A stretch of 64,000 nucleotides of DNA from Cellulosimicrobium terreum (GCA_014803435.1 JACYFD010000002.1:248001-312000); one strand, 5' to 3'. Shown: positions 24,661 to 34,062, counted from the first letter of the stretch. The notes: generated by a model not told the origin, from the sequence alone. Numbers and translations: made by a program.

Positions 24661-24691
24661 AGTCTCGAACCTCAACTAATCTTGAGGTCAA
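24661..24691 (-). promoter_or_regulatory. SoxR-type promoter of the quinone oxidoreductase operon
   Basis: On the minus strand, TTGACC (24691-24686), a 19-base spacer and GAGACT (24666-24661) frame an 18-bp near-palindrome at 24670-24687 with arms CCTCAA and TTGAGG. The unusually long 19-base spacer and the overlap of the -35 with the box match the E. coli soxS promoter. The divergent soxR start lies 27 bp beyond, so one site may control both. Confidence 0.85.
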
Positions 24692-24717
24692 GCCCTCTGA
24701 CCGAGCCGGAGGTATCC

Positions 24718-25188
24718 GTGCCCGACGACGTCCCCGAACCTGGCGACGAGCTGACCGTCGGCCAGCTCGCCGCCCGCAGCGGGGTGGCGGTCTCCGCGCT
24801 GCACTTCTACGAGCGCGAGGGCCTCATCTCCAGCCGCCGCACTCCCGGCAACCAACGCCGGTACGCGCGCGAGGCCCTGCGCCGGGTCGCGTTCATCCGC
24901 GCGTCCCAGCGCGTCGGCATCCCCCTGGCGCGTATCCGGGACGCGCTCTCGACGCTCCCCGGTGACCGGACGCCGACGGCGAAGGACTGGCACCGGCTCT
25001 CCGCGGCGTGGCACGCCGACCTCGACGCCCGCATCGAGCAGCTCACGCGCCTGCGCGACCACCTCACCGACTGCATCGGGTGCGGCTGCCTGTCGCTGCG
25101 CAAGTGCGTGCTGGTGAACCCGCACGACGCTCTGGGCGAGGAGGGCCCGGGCCCGCGCACCCTGCTCGTCGACGGTCTCGACGACTGA
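24718..25188 (+). CDS. soxR: Redox-sensing transcriptional activator SoxR (MerR family)
   Basis: This 156-residue MerR regulator has an N-terminal winged helix (LTVGQLAARSGVAVSALHFYE, GNQRRYAREALRR), a dimerisation helix and the [2Fe-2S] motif C119-x2-C122-x-C124-x5-C130. Oxidation of the cluster by redox-cycling compounds activates transcription. The start is GTG 24718 with GGAGG upstream, placed after the divergent SoxR box. Actinobacterial SoxR usually controls quinone reductases and exporters, as found here. Confidence 0.94.
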   Translation: MPDDVPEPGDELTVGQLAARSGVAVSALHFYEREGLISSRRTPGNQRRYAREALRRVAFIRASQRVGIPLARIRDALSTLPGDRTPTAKDWHRLSAAWHADLDARIEQLTRLRDHLTDCIGCGCLSLRKCVLVNPHDALGEEGPGPRTLLVDGLDD

Positions 25189-25200
25189 GCGCCGGGGTCG

Positions 25201-26238
25201 TCACCAGTTCTTGGTGCTGCCCCCGCCGTCCTCGGACCCGCCCCCGCCGCCGGACTCGTCCCCGTAGAGGTCGCGGTACTCCTGCTCGAGCTGGTCCTGC
25301 TCGTCGCGGGCCGCCGAGTCCTGCTCCTCGAGCTCCTGCTGACGCTGCTCCTCCTCGAGCTCCGCCTGGCTCTTGCCCTCGGACTCGTCGCCCCCCTCGG
25401 TCTCGTCCTCGCTGCCGTCGGAGCCCTCCGAGCCCTCGCCCTCGTCGGACTCATCCTCGGACCCCTCGGAACCGCCCTCCTCCGACTGCGAGTCCTCCGC
25501 CGCCTGCTGCTTGTCCTGCAGGCGCTGGACCGCGGCCTCGGACTGCTCCTGCTGCTCGGGCGTCTGCTCCGAGTCCTCGCAGTCAGGCCAGCCGCGCACC
25601 TGCTCGGCCGTCGCGTAGTCCCGCTGCGCGTACTGGTAGTAGCTGTTCATCGTGTCGCGCAGCTCGTCCACGTCGACGTCCGTGCCGTCGCCGTCCGGGT
25701 CGAGCACGAGCTCGTCGTAGTCCTCCCCGGCGTCCCGGGCCGCGACGGCCTCCTCCACCGCCTCCAGCTCGAGCGCCTGGGCGTCCGCGTAGCTCGCGCT
25801 GTCGTCACCGCTGAGCTCGTACGCGACCGACAGGTTCGTCTGGATCTGGCAGCGCACCTCGGGCGACTCGCCGTTCGCGAGGTCGTACGCGGTGCTCAGG
25901 GACGAGATCGCGTCGTAGAGCTCCCAGGCGTCCTCGGTCTGCGCGCCGGCCGTGCCCGCGTTGTAGTGCGCCTTCCACGGGTCCACGAGGTTGAGGATCT
26001 TCTGCGCGTCGTAGGTGGTGCGCGCGCCGACGGCGTCACCCGCGTCGTAGTCGTCGCGGGCCCCCGCCGCGGTCGGCGCGAGGAACGTCAGTCGCAGGCC
26101 GACGACGACGAGCGCGAGGACCAGGGGCGCCGTGCCCAGCAGCCACCAGGTCCGACGGCGCAACCGGGCCCGGCGGATCGCGGCGGTCCCGTAGCGGGCC
26201 GGGGGTCCGGGCGTGACGGGCGGTTGCGTCCAGCTCAT
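25201..26238 (-). CDS. Membrane-anchored protein with acidic tail, MoxR/vWA operon
   Basis: This 345-residue protein has one hydrophobic helix near residues 30-52 and a helical middle with tetratricopeptide-like spacing (ARTTYDAQKIL, AWELYDAISSLSTAYDLA). The C-terminal third (from about residue 230) is built almost entirely of Glu, Gln, Ser, Gly and Asp. It is the last gene of the MoxR operon, overlapping the vWA gene by 4 bases. A scaffold or assembly role beside the vWA proteins is inferred from position only. Confidence 0.7.
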   Translation of the reverse strand: MSWTQPPVTPGPPARYGTAAIRRARLRRRTWWLLGTAPLVLALVVVGLRLTFLAPTAAGARDDYDAGDAVGARTTYDAQKILNLVDPWKAHYNAGTAGAQTEDAWELYDAISSLSTAYDLANGESPEVRCQIQTNLSVAYELSGDDSASYADAQALELEAVEEAVAARDAGEDYDELVLDPDGDGTDVDVDELRDTMNSYYQYAQRDYATAEQVRGWPDCEDSEQTPEQQEQSEAAVQRLQDKQQAAEDSQSEEGGSEGSEDESDEGEGSEGSDGSEDETEGGDESEGKSQAELEEEQRQQELEEQDSAARDEQDQLEQEYRDLYGDESGGGGGSEDGGGSTKNW

Positions 26239-27305
26239 CGTCGTACCTCCGTCCGGCCCGTCCGCCCCGTCCGCACGACCGTCCGGCTCGCCGACCGCCC
26301 CCAGAACCAGGCCTCGACGCCGAGCAGCGCGGCGAGCGCCAGCGCGAGCGGCCAGACCACGGGCCGGTACGACGACACGTCACGACGACCGTCCGCCGCG
26401 ACCTGTTCGGGGTCGATCCCCGCGACGAGGGAGGCGGTCTCGGTGGGCTCGGTGAGGTGCTCGTACGGGACGCCGAGCTGGTCCGCGAGCGCGGTCAGCG
26501 TGTCCTCGTCGATCATCGACAGCGCGTCGGGCGCGACCCCGTCCGCGCCGGTCTGCGACGGGTCGACGATGTACTCGGCGTCCGCGTCGTCGACGTCCGG
26601 GTCGTGCTCCTTCATGCGGCCTCCCTCGCTCGTCCCGTAGCCGAGGACTGCGCCACCGTCGATCAGCGGTGCGAGGTCCGCGAAGGACCTCGGCTCCCCG
26701 TCGGCGGTCTGCTCCCCGTCGGACAGGAAGAACACGAGACGCACGTTCTCGGGGTTCTGCTCGGCCGCCCCGTTCAGCGCGGTCGTGAGCTCGTCGAGCG
26801 GCCGGTCGGTGAGCGACCCCTGCGAGTACAGGGTGATCTCGCGGTCGAACGTCTGCGCCCAGGACTCGATGGCGCGCGCGTCGGTGGTCAGCGGGAGCTG
26901 GCGGGAGGCCTGCGAGTCGAACGAGATGATCGAGTACCGCGCGCCCGGGATCGACTCGGTGAGGCTCACGATGTCGGCGCGGACACCGTCGAGGCGCTGC
27001 TGGTCACCGTCGACGCCGTAGTCCTCCGCCGCCATGGACCCGGTGCGATCGACCACGAAGAACATGTCGACGTTCGTCACCGTGTCGTCCTTCGAGGTCG
27101 AGACGACGGACGGGCCGAGACCGACGAGACCGAGCAGCAGGACGACGACGCCGCGCCGCACCCAGGCCAGGCGTGGCGCGCCGGGTCGAGGGTCGCCGTC
27201 GGGCCCGGGACGTCCGGCGACGACCGCCTGCCACACCGTCAGCGCGAGCAGCGGCACGAGCGTCACGACGAGCACCCACACGGGCACCAGGGGCTGGAGG
27301 GTCAT
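26235..27305 (-). CDS. von Willebrand factor A domain membrane protein (second of pair)
   Basis: This 356-residue protein has two N-terminal hydrophobic helices (residues 5-28 and 48-66), a vWA domain and a C-terminal helix near residue 325. The MIDAS sequence reads DRTGSM, a variant of the usual DxSxS in which the first Ser is Thr. FFLSDGEQT supplies the later metal-site region. Such pairs act with MoxR ATPases in cofactor or complex assembly in the envelope. One base separates it from the upstream vWA gene. Confidence 0.85.
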   Translation of the reverse strand: MTLQPLVPVWVLVVTLVPLLALTVWQAVVAGRPGPDGDPRPGAPRLAWVRRGVVVLLLGLVGLGPSVVSTSKDDTVTNVDMFFVVDRTGSMAAEDYGVDGDQQRLDGVRADIVSLTESIPGARYSIISFDSQASRQLPLTTDARAIESWAQTFDREITLYSQGSLTDRPLDELTTALNGAAEQNPENVRLVFFLSDGEQTADGEPRSFADLAPLIDGGAVLGYGTSEGGRMKEHDPDVDDADAEYIVDPSQTGADGVAPDALSMIDEDTLTALADQLGVPYEHLTEPTETASLVAGIDPEQVAADGRRDVSSYRPVVWPLALALAALLGVEAWFWGRSASRTVVRTGRTGRTEVRR

Positions 27306-27306
27306 G

Positions 27307-28359
27307 TCACTCCCTCACCTTCCACGCCCCGACGAGCAGGATTCCCACACCCAGGACCGCGACGAGGAACCATCCTGCGGGCCGGTCGGTGACGAGCACC
27401 TCGGGGCTCGCGTCGAGCTCGACCGCCTGCTGCGCGACGACGTCGTCGACCATGCCCTGGACCGCGTCGGGGTCGTCGGCGAAGAAGTACAGCCCGCCGC
27501 CGTCCTCCACGACCTCGCGGTACTCGGTCTCCTCGGGGGTGTCCTCGTAGTAGGACGTGCCCCCGAAGATGCCGTGCAGCGTGATGTCGCGCGACGCGAC
27601 GAGGTCCGCCGCCTGCTCGAGCGTGTAGATCGGCTCGCCGGAGACGAAGTTGTCGGTCGCGAGGATGATCGACCGCGACCGTTCGGTGTCCTCCTCGTCG
27701 AACTCCAGGGCGCAGTTCGCGAGCCCGTCGCCGATGAGGCTCGCCGCCGAGAGGTTCGCTGTGGTGCCGGCCGTGAACTGCGCGAACTCGAGGATCTCGT
27801 CGTCGTCCGCCCCGTCCCACTCGAACGTCGACGGGTCCTTGTCCAGGGCGTCGACCCCCGCCTGCAGCTGTTCCTGCACGAGCGCGTAGTCGTCGGTGAG
27901 GGGGAAGACCGTGCGCGACGTCGAGTTGAAGATCGACAGCGCGATCCGTTCGCCCTCGAAGCTGTCGACCATCTCCTGGTAGACCTTCAGCACCGCCCCG
28001 TCGTAGGGGATCATCGAGCCGGACACGTCGAGGCACAGCACGATGTCGCGCGTCCCGAGCCGCTGCGTGACGACGTCCGTCTCGGCCGGGCGTGCCGCGA
28101 CGGCGCCCGCACCGACGATCCCGACGAGCAGGCCCACCGCGACCACGCCCTGCAGCAGGCGGTAGCGCCGGACCCACGCCGTGAACGCCGGGATCCGGGC
28201 GAGGTACGCCGAGTTCGCGACCCACACCACGTCGTCGCCGGACCGGGCCCGGTGCCGGCGCGCGAGCCACCACGCCACCCCGGCCACGGCGAGGACGGCC
28301 AGCACGACGCCCGCCCAGACCCACGGCCACAGGATCGTCGTGGTCTGCTGCCCGCTCAC
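27307..28359 (-). CDS. von Willebrand factor A domain membrane protein (first of pair)
   Basis: This 350-residue protein has a signal-anchor helix at residues 12-33, a second helix near residue 72, a vWA domain with the canonical MIDAS DVSGSM, and a C-terminal hydrophobic helix. It is paired with the following vWA protein, whose MIDAS is less canonical. The start is GTG 28359 with GAGGAG 4 bases upstream, overlapping the preceding gene's stop (GTGA). Confidence 0.87.
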   Translation of the reverse strand: MSGQQTTTILWPWVWAGVVLAVLAVAGVAWWLARRHRARSGDDVVWVANSAYLARIPAFTAWVRRYRLLQGVVAVGLLVGIVGAGAVAARPAETDVVTQRLGTRDIVLCLDVSGSMIPYDGAVLKVYQEMVDSFEGERIALSIFNSTSRTVFPLTDDYALVQEQLQAGVDALDKDPSTFEWDGADDDEILEFAQFTAGTTANLSAASLIGDGLANCALEFDEEDTERSRSIILATDNFVSGEPIYTLEQAADLVASRDITLHGIFGGTSYYEDTPEETEYREVVEDGGGLYFFADDPDAVQGMVDDVVAQQAVELDASPEVLVTDRPAGWFLVAVLGVGILLVGAWKVRE

Positions 28360-28856
28360 CAGCTCCTCACCACCGTCTGCGCCCGCGACACGGAGGTCGA
28401 CGCGTCGGTGCGGCGTGCCGCGGGGTCGTCGTCGTCGGCGAAGGACGGCCGGTAGTAGCTCGCGATGAGCTGGGTCAGGTGGCCGGCGCCCGCGAGCTGC
28501 TGGATCTCCGACAGCGTCATCGACGAGGTGTCCTGTCCGAGCCGGGCGCTCGCGAACGCACGCACCTCCGCCGACAGGGCGAGGTGGAGCCCGCGCTCGT
28601 CGAGCTCGCCGTCGCGGAACCGGTGCGCGATCGCCTCGATCCGCTCCGCGTACTCGTTGCGCAGGCTCGCCCACGGGTCACCGGGCGCGTAGCCGGGCGT
28701 GCGGGTGGCGGTCTGCGCGGCCTTCTCCTGCGCGCGGGCGCGCGTGAACCACAGCACGAGCCCCACCACGGCCACCGCGGCGAGCAGCAGCCCGATCCCC
28801 AGGGCGGTCCACCACCCCGAGTAGCCCACGGGGTCGACGAGCTCATCGACGGGCAC
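28356..28856 (-). CDS. Small membrane protein of the MoxR operon (DUF4381-like)
   Basis: This 166-residue protein has one helix at about residues 16-37 followed by a soluble helical region (WASLRNEYAERIEAIAHRF, LHLALSAEVRAFASARLG). The topology and its place between DUF58 and the vWA genes match the small DUF4381-type proteins of Bat/MoxR operons. Its 5' end overlaps the DUF58 gene by 14 bp. Confidence 0.75.
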   Translation of the reverse strand: MPVDELVDPVGYSGWWTALGIGLLLAAVAVVGLVLWFTRARAQEKAAQTATRTPGYAPGDPWASLRNEYAERIEAIAHRFRDGELDERGLHLALSAEVRAFASARLGQDTSSMTLSEIQQLAGAGHLTQLIASYYRPSFADDDDPAARRTDASTSVSRAQTVVRSW

Positions 28857-29730
28857 GCTTCTGCCTCCCCAACAGCTCGACGAAGCGCGGCACCACGTCC
28901 TGCGTACCGGTCACGACGACGCCCTGCACCTGCAGTCGGCGCAGACGGTCGGCCACCTCGGCCCGGCGCGCACCCGACGCGTCGACCGACGCCTCGGCGA
29001 GCGCGGCACGACCGCGCAGGAAGGGTGGCAGGTCGAGCGTCCCGTCGACGTCCGCGACCGTGGTCCCGTGCGCCGCCAGGGGTGACAGGTCCGCGACGTG
29101 CACGACCATCACCTCGTGGCGCACCCGGATCGAGCGCAGGAGCTGCTCGTGCTCGGCGCCGGGCCGCGCCTCGTCGGTGACCACGACGACCAGGGAGCGG
29201 CGCCGGAACGCGTCGGACGCGCGGGCCAGCGGCCGGGCCAGGTCGCTCGCGGGTGCGTCCGGGCGCCACTGGCGCTCCACCGTGCGGAGCAGGACCTCGA
29301 GGTCTTGCGTGCTCGCGCGCGGCGGGAGCTGCACGAGCCGTTCCGCGTCGCCCGCGACGAGCGCCACCCGGTCGCCGCGGTCGCGCGCGAGGTACGCGAC
29401 CAGCGCGCAGCAGAAGCTCGCGACCTCTGCCTTGGACTCACCGCTCGGGGCGGTCGCGCCCATGGTGCGGCCCGTGTCGACGACGAGCACCAGGTTGAGG
29501 TTCGACTCGCGCACGAACCGCCGGATGATCGGGATACCGGCCCGTGCCGACGACTTCCAGTCGATGTCGCCGACGTCCTCGCCCGGCGCGTACAGGTGCA
29601 GGTCGTCGAAGTCCTGACCGTGACCCTTCAGCACCGAACGGTGCCGTCCCTCGAGCAGGCCCGACGCCCGGCGCGCGACCGGGAGGTCGAGCCGGGCCCG
29701 GACCTGGGCGAGACGGGAGATGTCGGGCAC
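28843..29730 (-). CDS. DUF58 protein of the MoxR operon
   Basis: This 295-residue DUF58 protein carries the family signature DFDDLHLYAPGEDVGDIDW followed by SSARAG and a vWA-like fold with VVDTGRTMG. DUF58 proteins are standard partners of MoxR ATPases. The start is uncertain: GTG 29730 is the best candidate, 14 bases after the moxR stop, but its ribosome site is weak. Confidence 0.85.
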   Translation of the reverse strand: MPDISRLAQVRARLDLPVARRASGLLEGRHRSVLKGHGQDFDDLHLYAPGEDVGDIDWKSSARAGIPIIRRFVRESNLNLVLVVDTGRTMGATAPSGESKAEVASFCCALVAYLARDRGDRVALVAGDAERLVQLPPRASTQDLEVLLRTVERQWRPDAPASDLARPLARASDAFRRRSLVVVVTDEARPGAEHEQLLRSIRVRHEVMVVHVADLSPLAAHGTTVADVDGTLDLPPFLRGRAALAEASVDASGARRAEVADRLRRLQVQGVVVTGTQDVVPRFVELLGRQKRARR

Positions 29731-29744
29731 GTGGGCGCTCGCGC

Positions 29745-30743
29745 TCAGGGAGTGGGCACGGCGTCGAACACCGCGTCCACGAGCTGCTCCGGCGGGACGT
29801 CGTTCGCGAGCGCGTCGAAGGTGCGCACCAGGCGGTGGCGCAGCACCGCGTAGCGCACGGCCTTGATGTCGTCCGGGATGACGAACGAGCGACCCGCGAT
29901 CACGGCGAGCGCCTGCCCGACGCGCATGAGGGCGATCCCGCCGCGCGGCGACGCACCGACGCGCACGTGCCGCTGCAGGTCGGGGACCGGGCGGGGACCC
30001 GAGAAGCGGGTGGTGTTGATGAGGTCGACGATGTACCGCTTGATCGAGTCGTCCACGTACACGTCGTCGACCAGCGCACGCAGGAACCGCACGTCGTCGA
30101 GCGAGATCGGCTGCGCCGTCGTCGGGGCGCTCATCTGCCCCGACGCGACGCGCTGGAGGATCTCCAGCTCCTGCTGCGGCGCCGGGTACGTCAGGACCTC
30201 CTTCATGAGGAAGCGGTCCATCTGCGCCTCGGGCAGGACGTACGTGCCCTCCTCCTCGATGGGGTTCTGCGTCGCCAGCACCATGAACGGGTCCGGCAGC
30301 GGGAAGTTCTCGCCGCCGATCGACGTCTGCTTCTCCTGCATCGCCTCGAGCATCGCGGACTGCGTCTTCGCCGACGACCGGTTGATCTCGTCGAGCAGCA
30401 CGACGTTCGCGTGCACCGGGCCGAGCTGCGTCGAGAACTCGCCCGACGCGTAGTTGAAGATCTGCGTCCCGACGATGTCGTTCGGCATGAGGTCCGGGGT
30501 GCACTGGATGCGGTGGAAGCTGCCCTCGATCGCGGACGCGAGCGTCTGCGCCGCCGTCGTCTTCGCGAGGCCCGGCACCGACTCCAGGAGGATGTGGCCG
30601 CCCGCGAGGAGCGTGCTCACCAGGGCTGTGCGCAGCGCGTCCTGCCCGACGACGCGCTGGTCGAACACCTGCCCCACGCGCTTGAGGAGGTGGCTCGCGC
30701 GGTCGAGGTCCTGGGTGGCGATGCTGCCGTGCCCTGCGGCCAT
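29745..30743 (-). CDS. moxR: MoxR-family AAA+ ATPase
   Basis: This 332-residue AAA+ ATPase has Walker A as VPGLAKTT, Walker B as VVLLDEINR, sensor 1 within LATQNPIEEEGTY and the typical RFLMK arginine finger region. MoxR proteins work as chaperones with vWA partners to mature or insert metal cofactors. It is the first gene of the six-gene operon running down to 25201. The start is ATG 30743 with GAAGGA upstream. Confidence 0.93.
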   Translation of the reverse strand: MAAGHGSIATQDLDRASHLLKRVGQVFDQRVVGQDALRTALVSTLLAGGHILLESVPGLAKTTAAQTLASAIEGSFHRIQCTPDLMPNDIVGTQIFNYASGEFSTQLGPVHANVVLLDEINRSSAKTQSAMLEAMQEKQTSIGGENFPLPDPFMVLATQNPIEEEGTYVLPEAQMDRFLMKEVLTYPAPQQELEILQRVASGQMSAPTTAQPISLDDVRFLRALVDDVYVDDSIKRYIVDLINTTRFSGPRPVPDLQRHVRVGASPRGGIALMRVGQALAVIAGRSFVIPDDIKAVRYAVLRHRLVRTFDALANDVPPEQLVDAVFDAVPTP

Positions 30744-30929
30744 GGGACGTCCTTCGCGTGGGTTCGGTATGCGGGTCGGAACGGCACCCCTGGTGCCCGT
30801 GCGTGGCCGGGAGGTGCGGCGCAGCCCCCCGGCGAACCCGGCCCAGTATGCCAGCGGGACCTGGCCGGGAACCGCTCTCGTCCACAGGGGGGAGTGGGGA
30901 GAAGTCCCCTGGCAGGTCCGTCCGCTCGC

Positions 30930-30935
30930 TACCCT
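30930..30935 (+). promoter_or_regulatory. -10 element of a probable leaderless transcript (copD-ctaG)
   Basis: TACCCT is followed after six bases by the GTG start at 30942, so a normal transcription start would coincide with the start codon. No ribosome site is present. Confidence 0.5.
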
Positions 30936-30941
30936 GGTCCC

Positions 30942-33020
30942 GTGACCTCGACCGCCGTGCGCAGTGGCGCGACCGACGCCGGCCCCGCGACCAACCCGTG
31001 GTGGCTCGTCGCCGCCGGGCCGTTCGCCGTCGTCGTCGCGATCGTGGCGGTGCTCTCGGCCGGTGCGTTCTCCGCCGCGTTCTCCGTCGCGCCCGGGTTC
31101 CCCGACGCCGGTGTGCTCGCGCGGCTCGGCACGCCCGTCGTGACCGTCCTCACCGAGCTCTCCGTCGCGCTGACCCTCGGCTCGCTCGTCCTCGCGGCCT
31201 GCGTCCTGCCTGCCGGTGAGCCCGTCCGTCGCGCGCTCGGGGTCGCGGGCGCGGCGTCGGGCACGTGGGCGGTGCTGACGGTCGTGCAGGTCGTCCTGCG
31301 GTACTCCTCGATCTCCACGACGCCGATCAGCGGGCCGACGTTCGGCGACCAGCTGGGCCTGTTCGTCTCGCAGGTCGGGCTGGGTCGCAACTACGTCTTC
31401 ATCATCGTCGTGGCCGCCGTGACGTCGGCGCTCGCCCTGGCCGTGCGCACGCCCACCGGGGCGCTGTGGACCGCTGGCCTCGCGCTCGTCGCGCTCGGTG
31501 CCCAGGCGAACACGGGTCACGCCGCGGGCGCGGCGAGCCACGAGCTCGCCGTGTCGTCGATGTTCCTGCACCTCGCCGGCGCGGCGCTGTGGGTCGGCGG
31601 GCTGGGGGCGCTCGCCGTCGTCCGCGTGCGCGGCGGGCTGGACCGCGACGGCTTCGCGGCGGTCGTCGGGCGGTACTCCGCGATCGCGCTCTGGTGCTAC
31701 GTCGCCGTCGGCGTCTCCGGGATCGTGAACGGGAGCATCCGCGTCGACTCGTTCGACGAGCTGGTCACCGACTACGGGATCCTGCTGCTCACCAAGCTCG
31801 TGCTGCTCCTCGTCCTCGGGGCGATCGGGTTCGCGCACCGCGAGCTGGTGGTGCGGAGGCTGGGGACCGGTACGGGACGAGGCACCGGGCAGGGGCCTGC
31901 GGAGGGCGCCGGGACGGCTGCCGCCGAGGGGACCCGCTGGCTGTTCTGGCGCCTGGTCACGGTCGAGCTCGCGATCATGGGCGCGGTCTCCGGCGTCGCG
32001 GTCGCGCTCGGCTCCACCGCCCCGCCCGTGCCGGACGACGAGATCCTCGACACCACGGCCGCGGAGATCGTCACGGGGCACCCGCTCCCGCCCGAGCCGA
32101 CGCTCGAGCGCTGGTTCACGCAGTGGCAGTGGGACGTGCTGCCGGCGTTCGCGTGCGTGGCGGCGCTCGTCGTGTACCTGAGCTGGGTGCGGCGGCTCGC
32201 GCGTCGCGGCGACCGCTGGCCGGTCGGCCGCACGGTGTCGTGGTGCCTCGGGGTCGTGATCATGTTCTGGGTGACCTCCGGCGGGCCGGCGGCCTACGGT
32301 CACGTGCTGTTCAGCGCCCACATGGTGCAGCACATGGTCCTGGCGATGGTCGTGCCGATCTTCTTGGTCCTCGCGGCGCCCGTGACCCTCCTCGTGCGGG
32401 CCGTGCCGCCGCGCAAGGACGGGTCCCGCGGGCCGCGGGAGTGGGTGCTCGCGGTCGTGACGTCGCGCGTCGGGCAGTTCTTCGCCAACCCGGTCGTGGC
32501 TGCCGTGAACTTCGCGGGGTCGATGGTCGTCTTCTACTACACGCCCGCGTTCGAGCTCGCCCTCACGACGTACGCCGGGCACCTCGCGATGATCGCGCAC
32601 TTCACGCTCGCCGGGTACCTGTTCGCGAACGCGCTGATCGGCATCGACCCCGGTCCGCACCGGCCGCCGTTCGCGCAGCGCCTGATCCTGCTGTTCGCGA
32701 CCATGGCGTTCCACGCCTTCTTCGGGGTGGCCCTCACGACGGGCGAGATCCTGCTCGTCCCGGAGTGGTTCGGTCTGCTGGGTCGCGACTGGGGGCCGAG
32801 CGCGATCGCCGACCAGCAGCGTGGCGGTGCCGTCGCCTGGGGGATCGGCGAGCTCCCGACACTGATCCTCGCGATCGTCGTCGCGGTCATGTGGTCGCGC
32901 TCGGACGAGCGCGAGGCCCGGCGTCAGGACCGCCAGGCCGATCGCGACGGTGACGCCGAGCTCAACGAGTACAACGAGATGCTCGCGAAGATGGCGGAGC
33001 GGGACGACCGCCGCCCCTGA
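30942..33020 (+). CDS. CopD-CtaG fusion membrane protein
   Basis: This is a 692-residue protein with about 16 hydrophobic helices. The N-terminal half (residues 1-330) is CopD-like with HAAGAASHELA, MFLHLAGAALWVGGLGAL and copper-site histidines. The C-terminal half is a caa3-type CtaG domain with HVLFSAHMVQHMVLAM, HFTLAGYLFANALIG and FHAFFGVAL. These domains take part in copper import and cytochrome oxidase copper-site assembly. The start is GTG 30942 with no Shine-Dalgarno site, probably leaderless. The fusion is common in Actinobacteria. Confidence 0.88.
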   Translation: MTSTAVRSGATDAGPATNPWWLVAAGPFAVVVAIVAVLSAGAFSAAFSVAPGFPDAGVLARLGTPVVTVLTELSVALTLGSLVLAACVLPAGEPVRRALGVAGAASGTWAVLTVVQVVLRYSSISTTPISGPTFGDQLGLFVSQVGLGRNYVFIIVVAAVTSALALAVRTPTGALWTAGLALVALGAQANTGHAAGAASHELAVSSMFLHLAGAALWVGGLGALAVVRVRGGLDRDGFAAVVGRYSAIALWCYVAVGVSGIVNGSIRVDSFDELVTDYGILLLTKLVLLLVLGAIGFAHRELVVRRLGTGTGRGTGQGPAEGAGTAAAEGTRWLFWRLVTVELAIMGAVSGVAVALGSTAPPVPDDEILDTTAAEIVTGHPLPPEPTLERWFTQWQWDVLPAFACVAALVVYLSWVRRLARRGDRWPVGRTVSWCLGVVIMFWVTSGGPAAYGHVLFSAHMVQHMVLAMVVPIFLVLAAPVTLLVRAVPPRKDGSRGPREWVLAVVTSRVGQFFANPVVAAVNFAGSMVVFYYTPAFELALTTYAGHLAMIAHFTLAGYLFANALIGIDPGPHRPPFAQRLILLFATMAFHAFFGVALTTGEILLVPEWFGLLGRDWGPSAIADQQRGGAVAWGIGELPTLILAIVVAVMWSRSDEREARRQDRQADRDGDAELNEYNEMLAKMAERDDRRP

Positions 33021-33023
33021 TCC

Positions 33024-33082
33024 GCCGAACACGACCTGAAGGTCGTTCTGGGCCTCATTCCGTCCTCCAAGTCGTGCCCGAC
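33024..33082. repeat. GCCGAACACG palindromic element, copy 1 (degenerate right arm)
   Basis: This 59-bp element has a left arm GCCGAACACGACCTGAAGG continuing to TCG, a 15-base centre, and a right arm that matches the expected inverse only partially. The right arm forms the last codons of the convergent minus-strand gene. It lies between two convergent stop codons. Copy 2 is at 34331-34389. Confidence 0.7.
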
Positions 33083-34062
33083 GGCGCGTGGTGGCGTGTT
33101 CGCGCCAGGTGGCGGCGGACGTCCACGACGAGCCTGCCTGGTCGGGACGCCCCGGGCACCGTGACGTCCCGGCCGGTGAATCGCAGCAGGTCGACCGCCC
33201 CGCACGCGACGAGGTCGTTCTGCCGTGCGCGATCGCGCAGCAGCGCCTCGGGCTCGGAGTGCACGTCCGTCCCGTCGAGCTCGGCGATCAGCCAGCGATG
33301 GTCCGGCAGCCGCCACCCGACGTCGCCGCGGCCCAGCAGGCGACCGACGTCGTGCACCTCGACCTGGAGCTCGTCGGGGGCGATGCCGGCGTCGACACAA
33401 TCGAGCCGCGCGAACGTCTCGAGCGGTGACTCCGCCCGGGCGTCCGACTCTCCCCACCACGAGTGCGTGCGCGCCACGCCACGTCGTCCTCGCGCCAGGT
33501 CGTGCGCTCGTTCGAGACCCGTCGTGGAGAGCAGGCCGAGGCGACGTGCGCTGTCCATCGCCGCGACCGCCCGCCGCCGTCCCATCTCAGGCACGGCCTG
33601 AGCGAGCGCCCAGTCCGGTGTCGCGACCCACCGCCCGCCGACGCGCGTCAGCGTCATGCCGTCGTCGAACTGCCGGAGGTGGATACCGTCGCGCGAGCGT
33701 GCGGCCCGTGCGCCAGGGAGCGTCGCCTCAGGGGTCGGATCTGTCCGCACTCCCTGGACGCCGAGGAGCACGAGCGCGCACGACCCGACGGCCACCGCCT
33801 CCGGCCCGTAGGCCAGGAGCGCGAGCCAGGCGGCGCGACGTCTGCGGTGGTCGTGGTCACGCGTGCCGGTCCGCTGCGGGACGGGCGTCACGACCGTGTC
33901 GTACACCGTGTGCGTGACCGTGCGCCATCGTCGCTGGTCGACGAGTCGCGCTCGACGGTGCGAGCCGAGGCCGTGCTCGTCGCACTGGTGCGCCGAGACG
34001 AGCCCCTCCTGGGATCCGGCGACGGCGAGCAGCTCGGCGGGGACGGCGGTCAGCGTGCGCAT
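33055..34062 (-). CDS. AbiEi-antitoxin-like/DUF559-like protein
   Basis: This 335-residue protein has an N-terminal winged-helix region (LLAVAGSQEGLVSAHQCDEHGL) like AbiEi-type domains. The middle part contains TLTRVGGRWVATPDWALAQAV. The C-terminal region resembles DUF559/Vsr-like nuclease folds (SPLETFARL, VGWRLPDHRWLIAELDG, LLRDRARQNDLVACG, LLRFTGRDV). Such proteins are common, often multicopy, in Actinobacteria, and their function is unproven. No toxin partner is adjacent. The start is ATG 34062. Its last codons lie in the right arm of an intergenic palindromic element. Confidence 0.7.
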   Translation of the reverse strand: MRTLTAVPAELLAVAGSQEGLVSAHQCDEHGLGSHRRARLVDQRRWRTVTHTVYDTVVTPVPQRTGTRDHDHRRRRAAWLALLAYGPEAVAVGSCALVLLGVQGVRTDPTPEATLPGARAARSRDGIHLRQFDDGMTLTRVGGRWVATPDWALAQAVPEMGRRRAVAAMDSARRLGLLSTTGLERAHDLARGRRGVARTHSWWGESDARAESPLETFARLDCVDAGIAPDELQVEVHDVGRLLGRGDVGWRLPDHRWLIAELDGTDVHSEPEALLRDRARQNDLVACGAVDLLRFTGRDVTVPGASRPGRLVVDVRRHLARTRHHAPSGTTWRTE

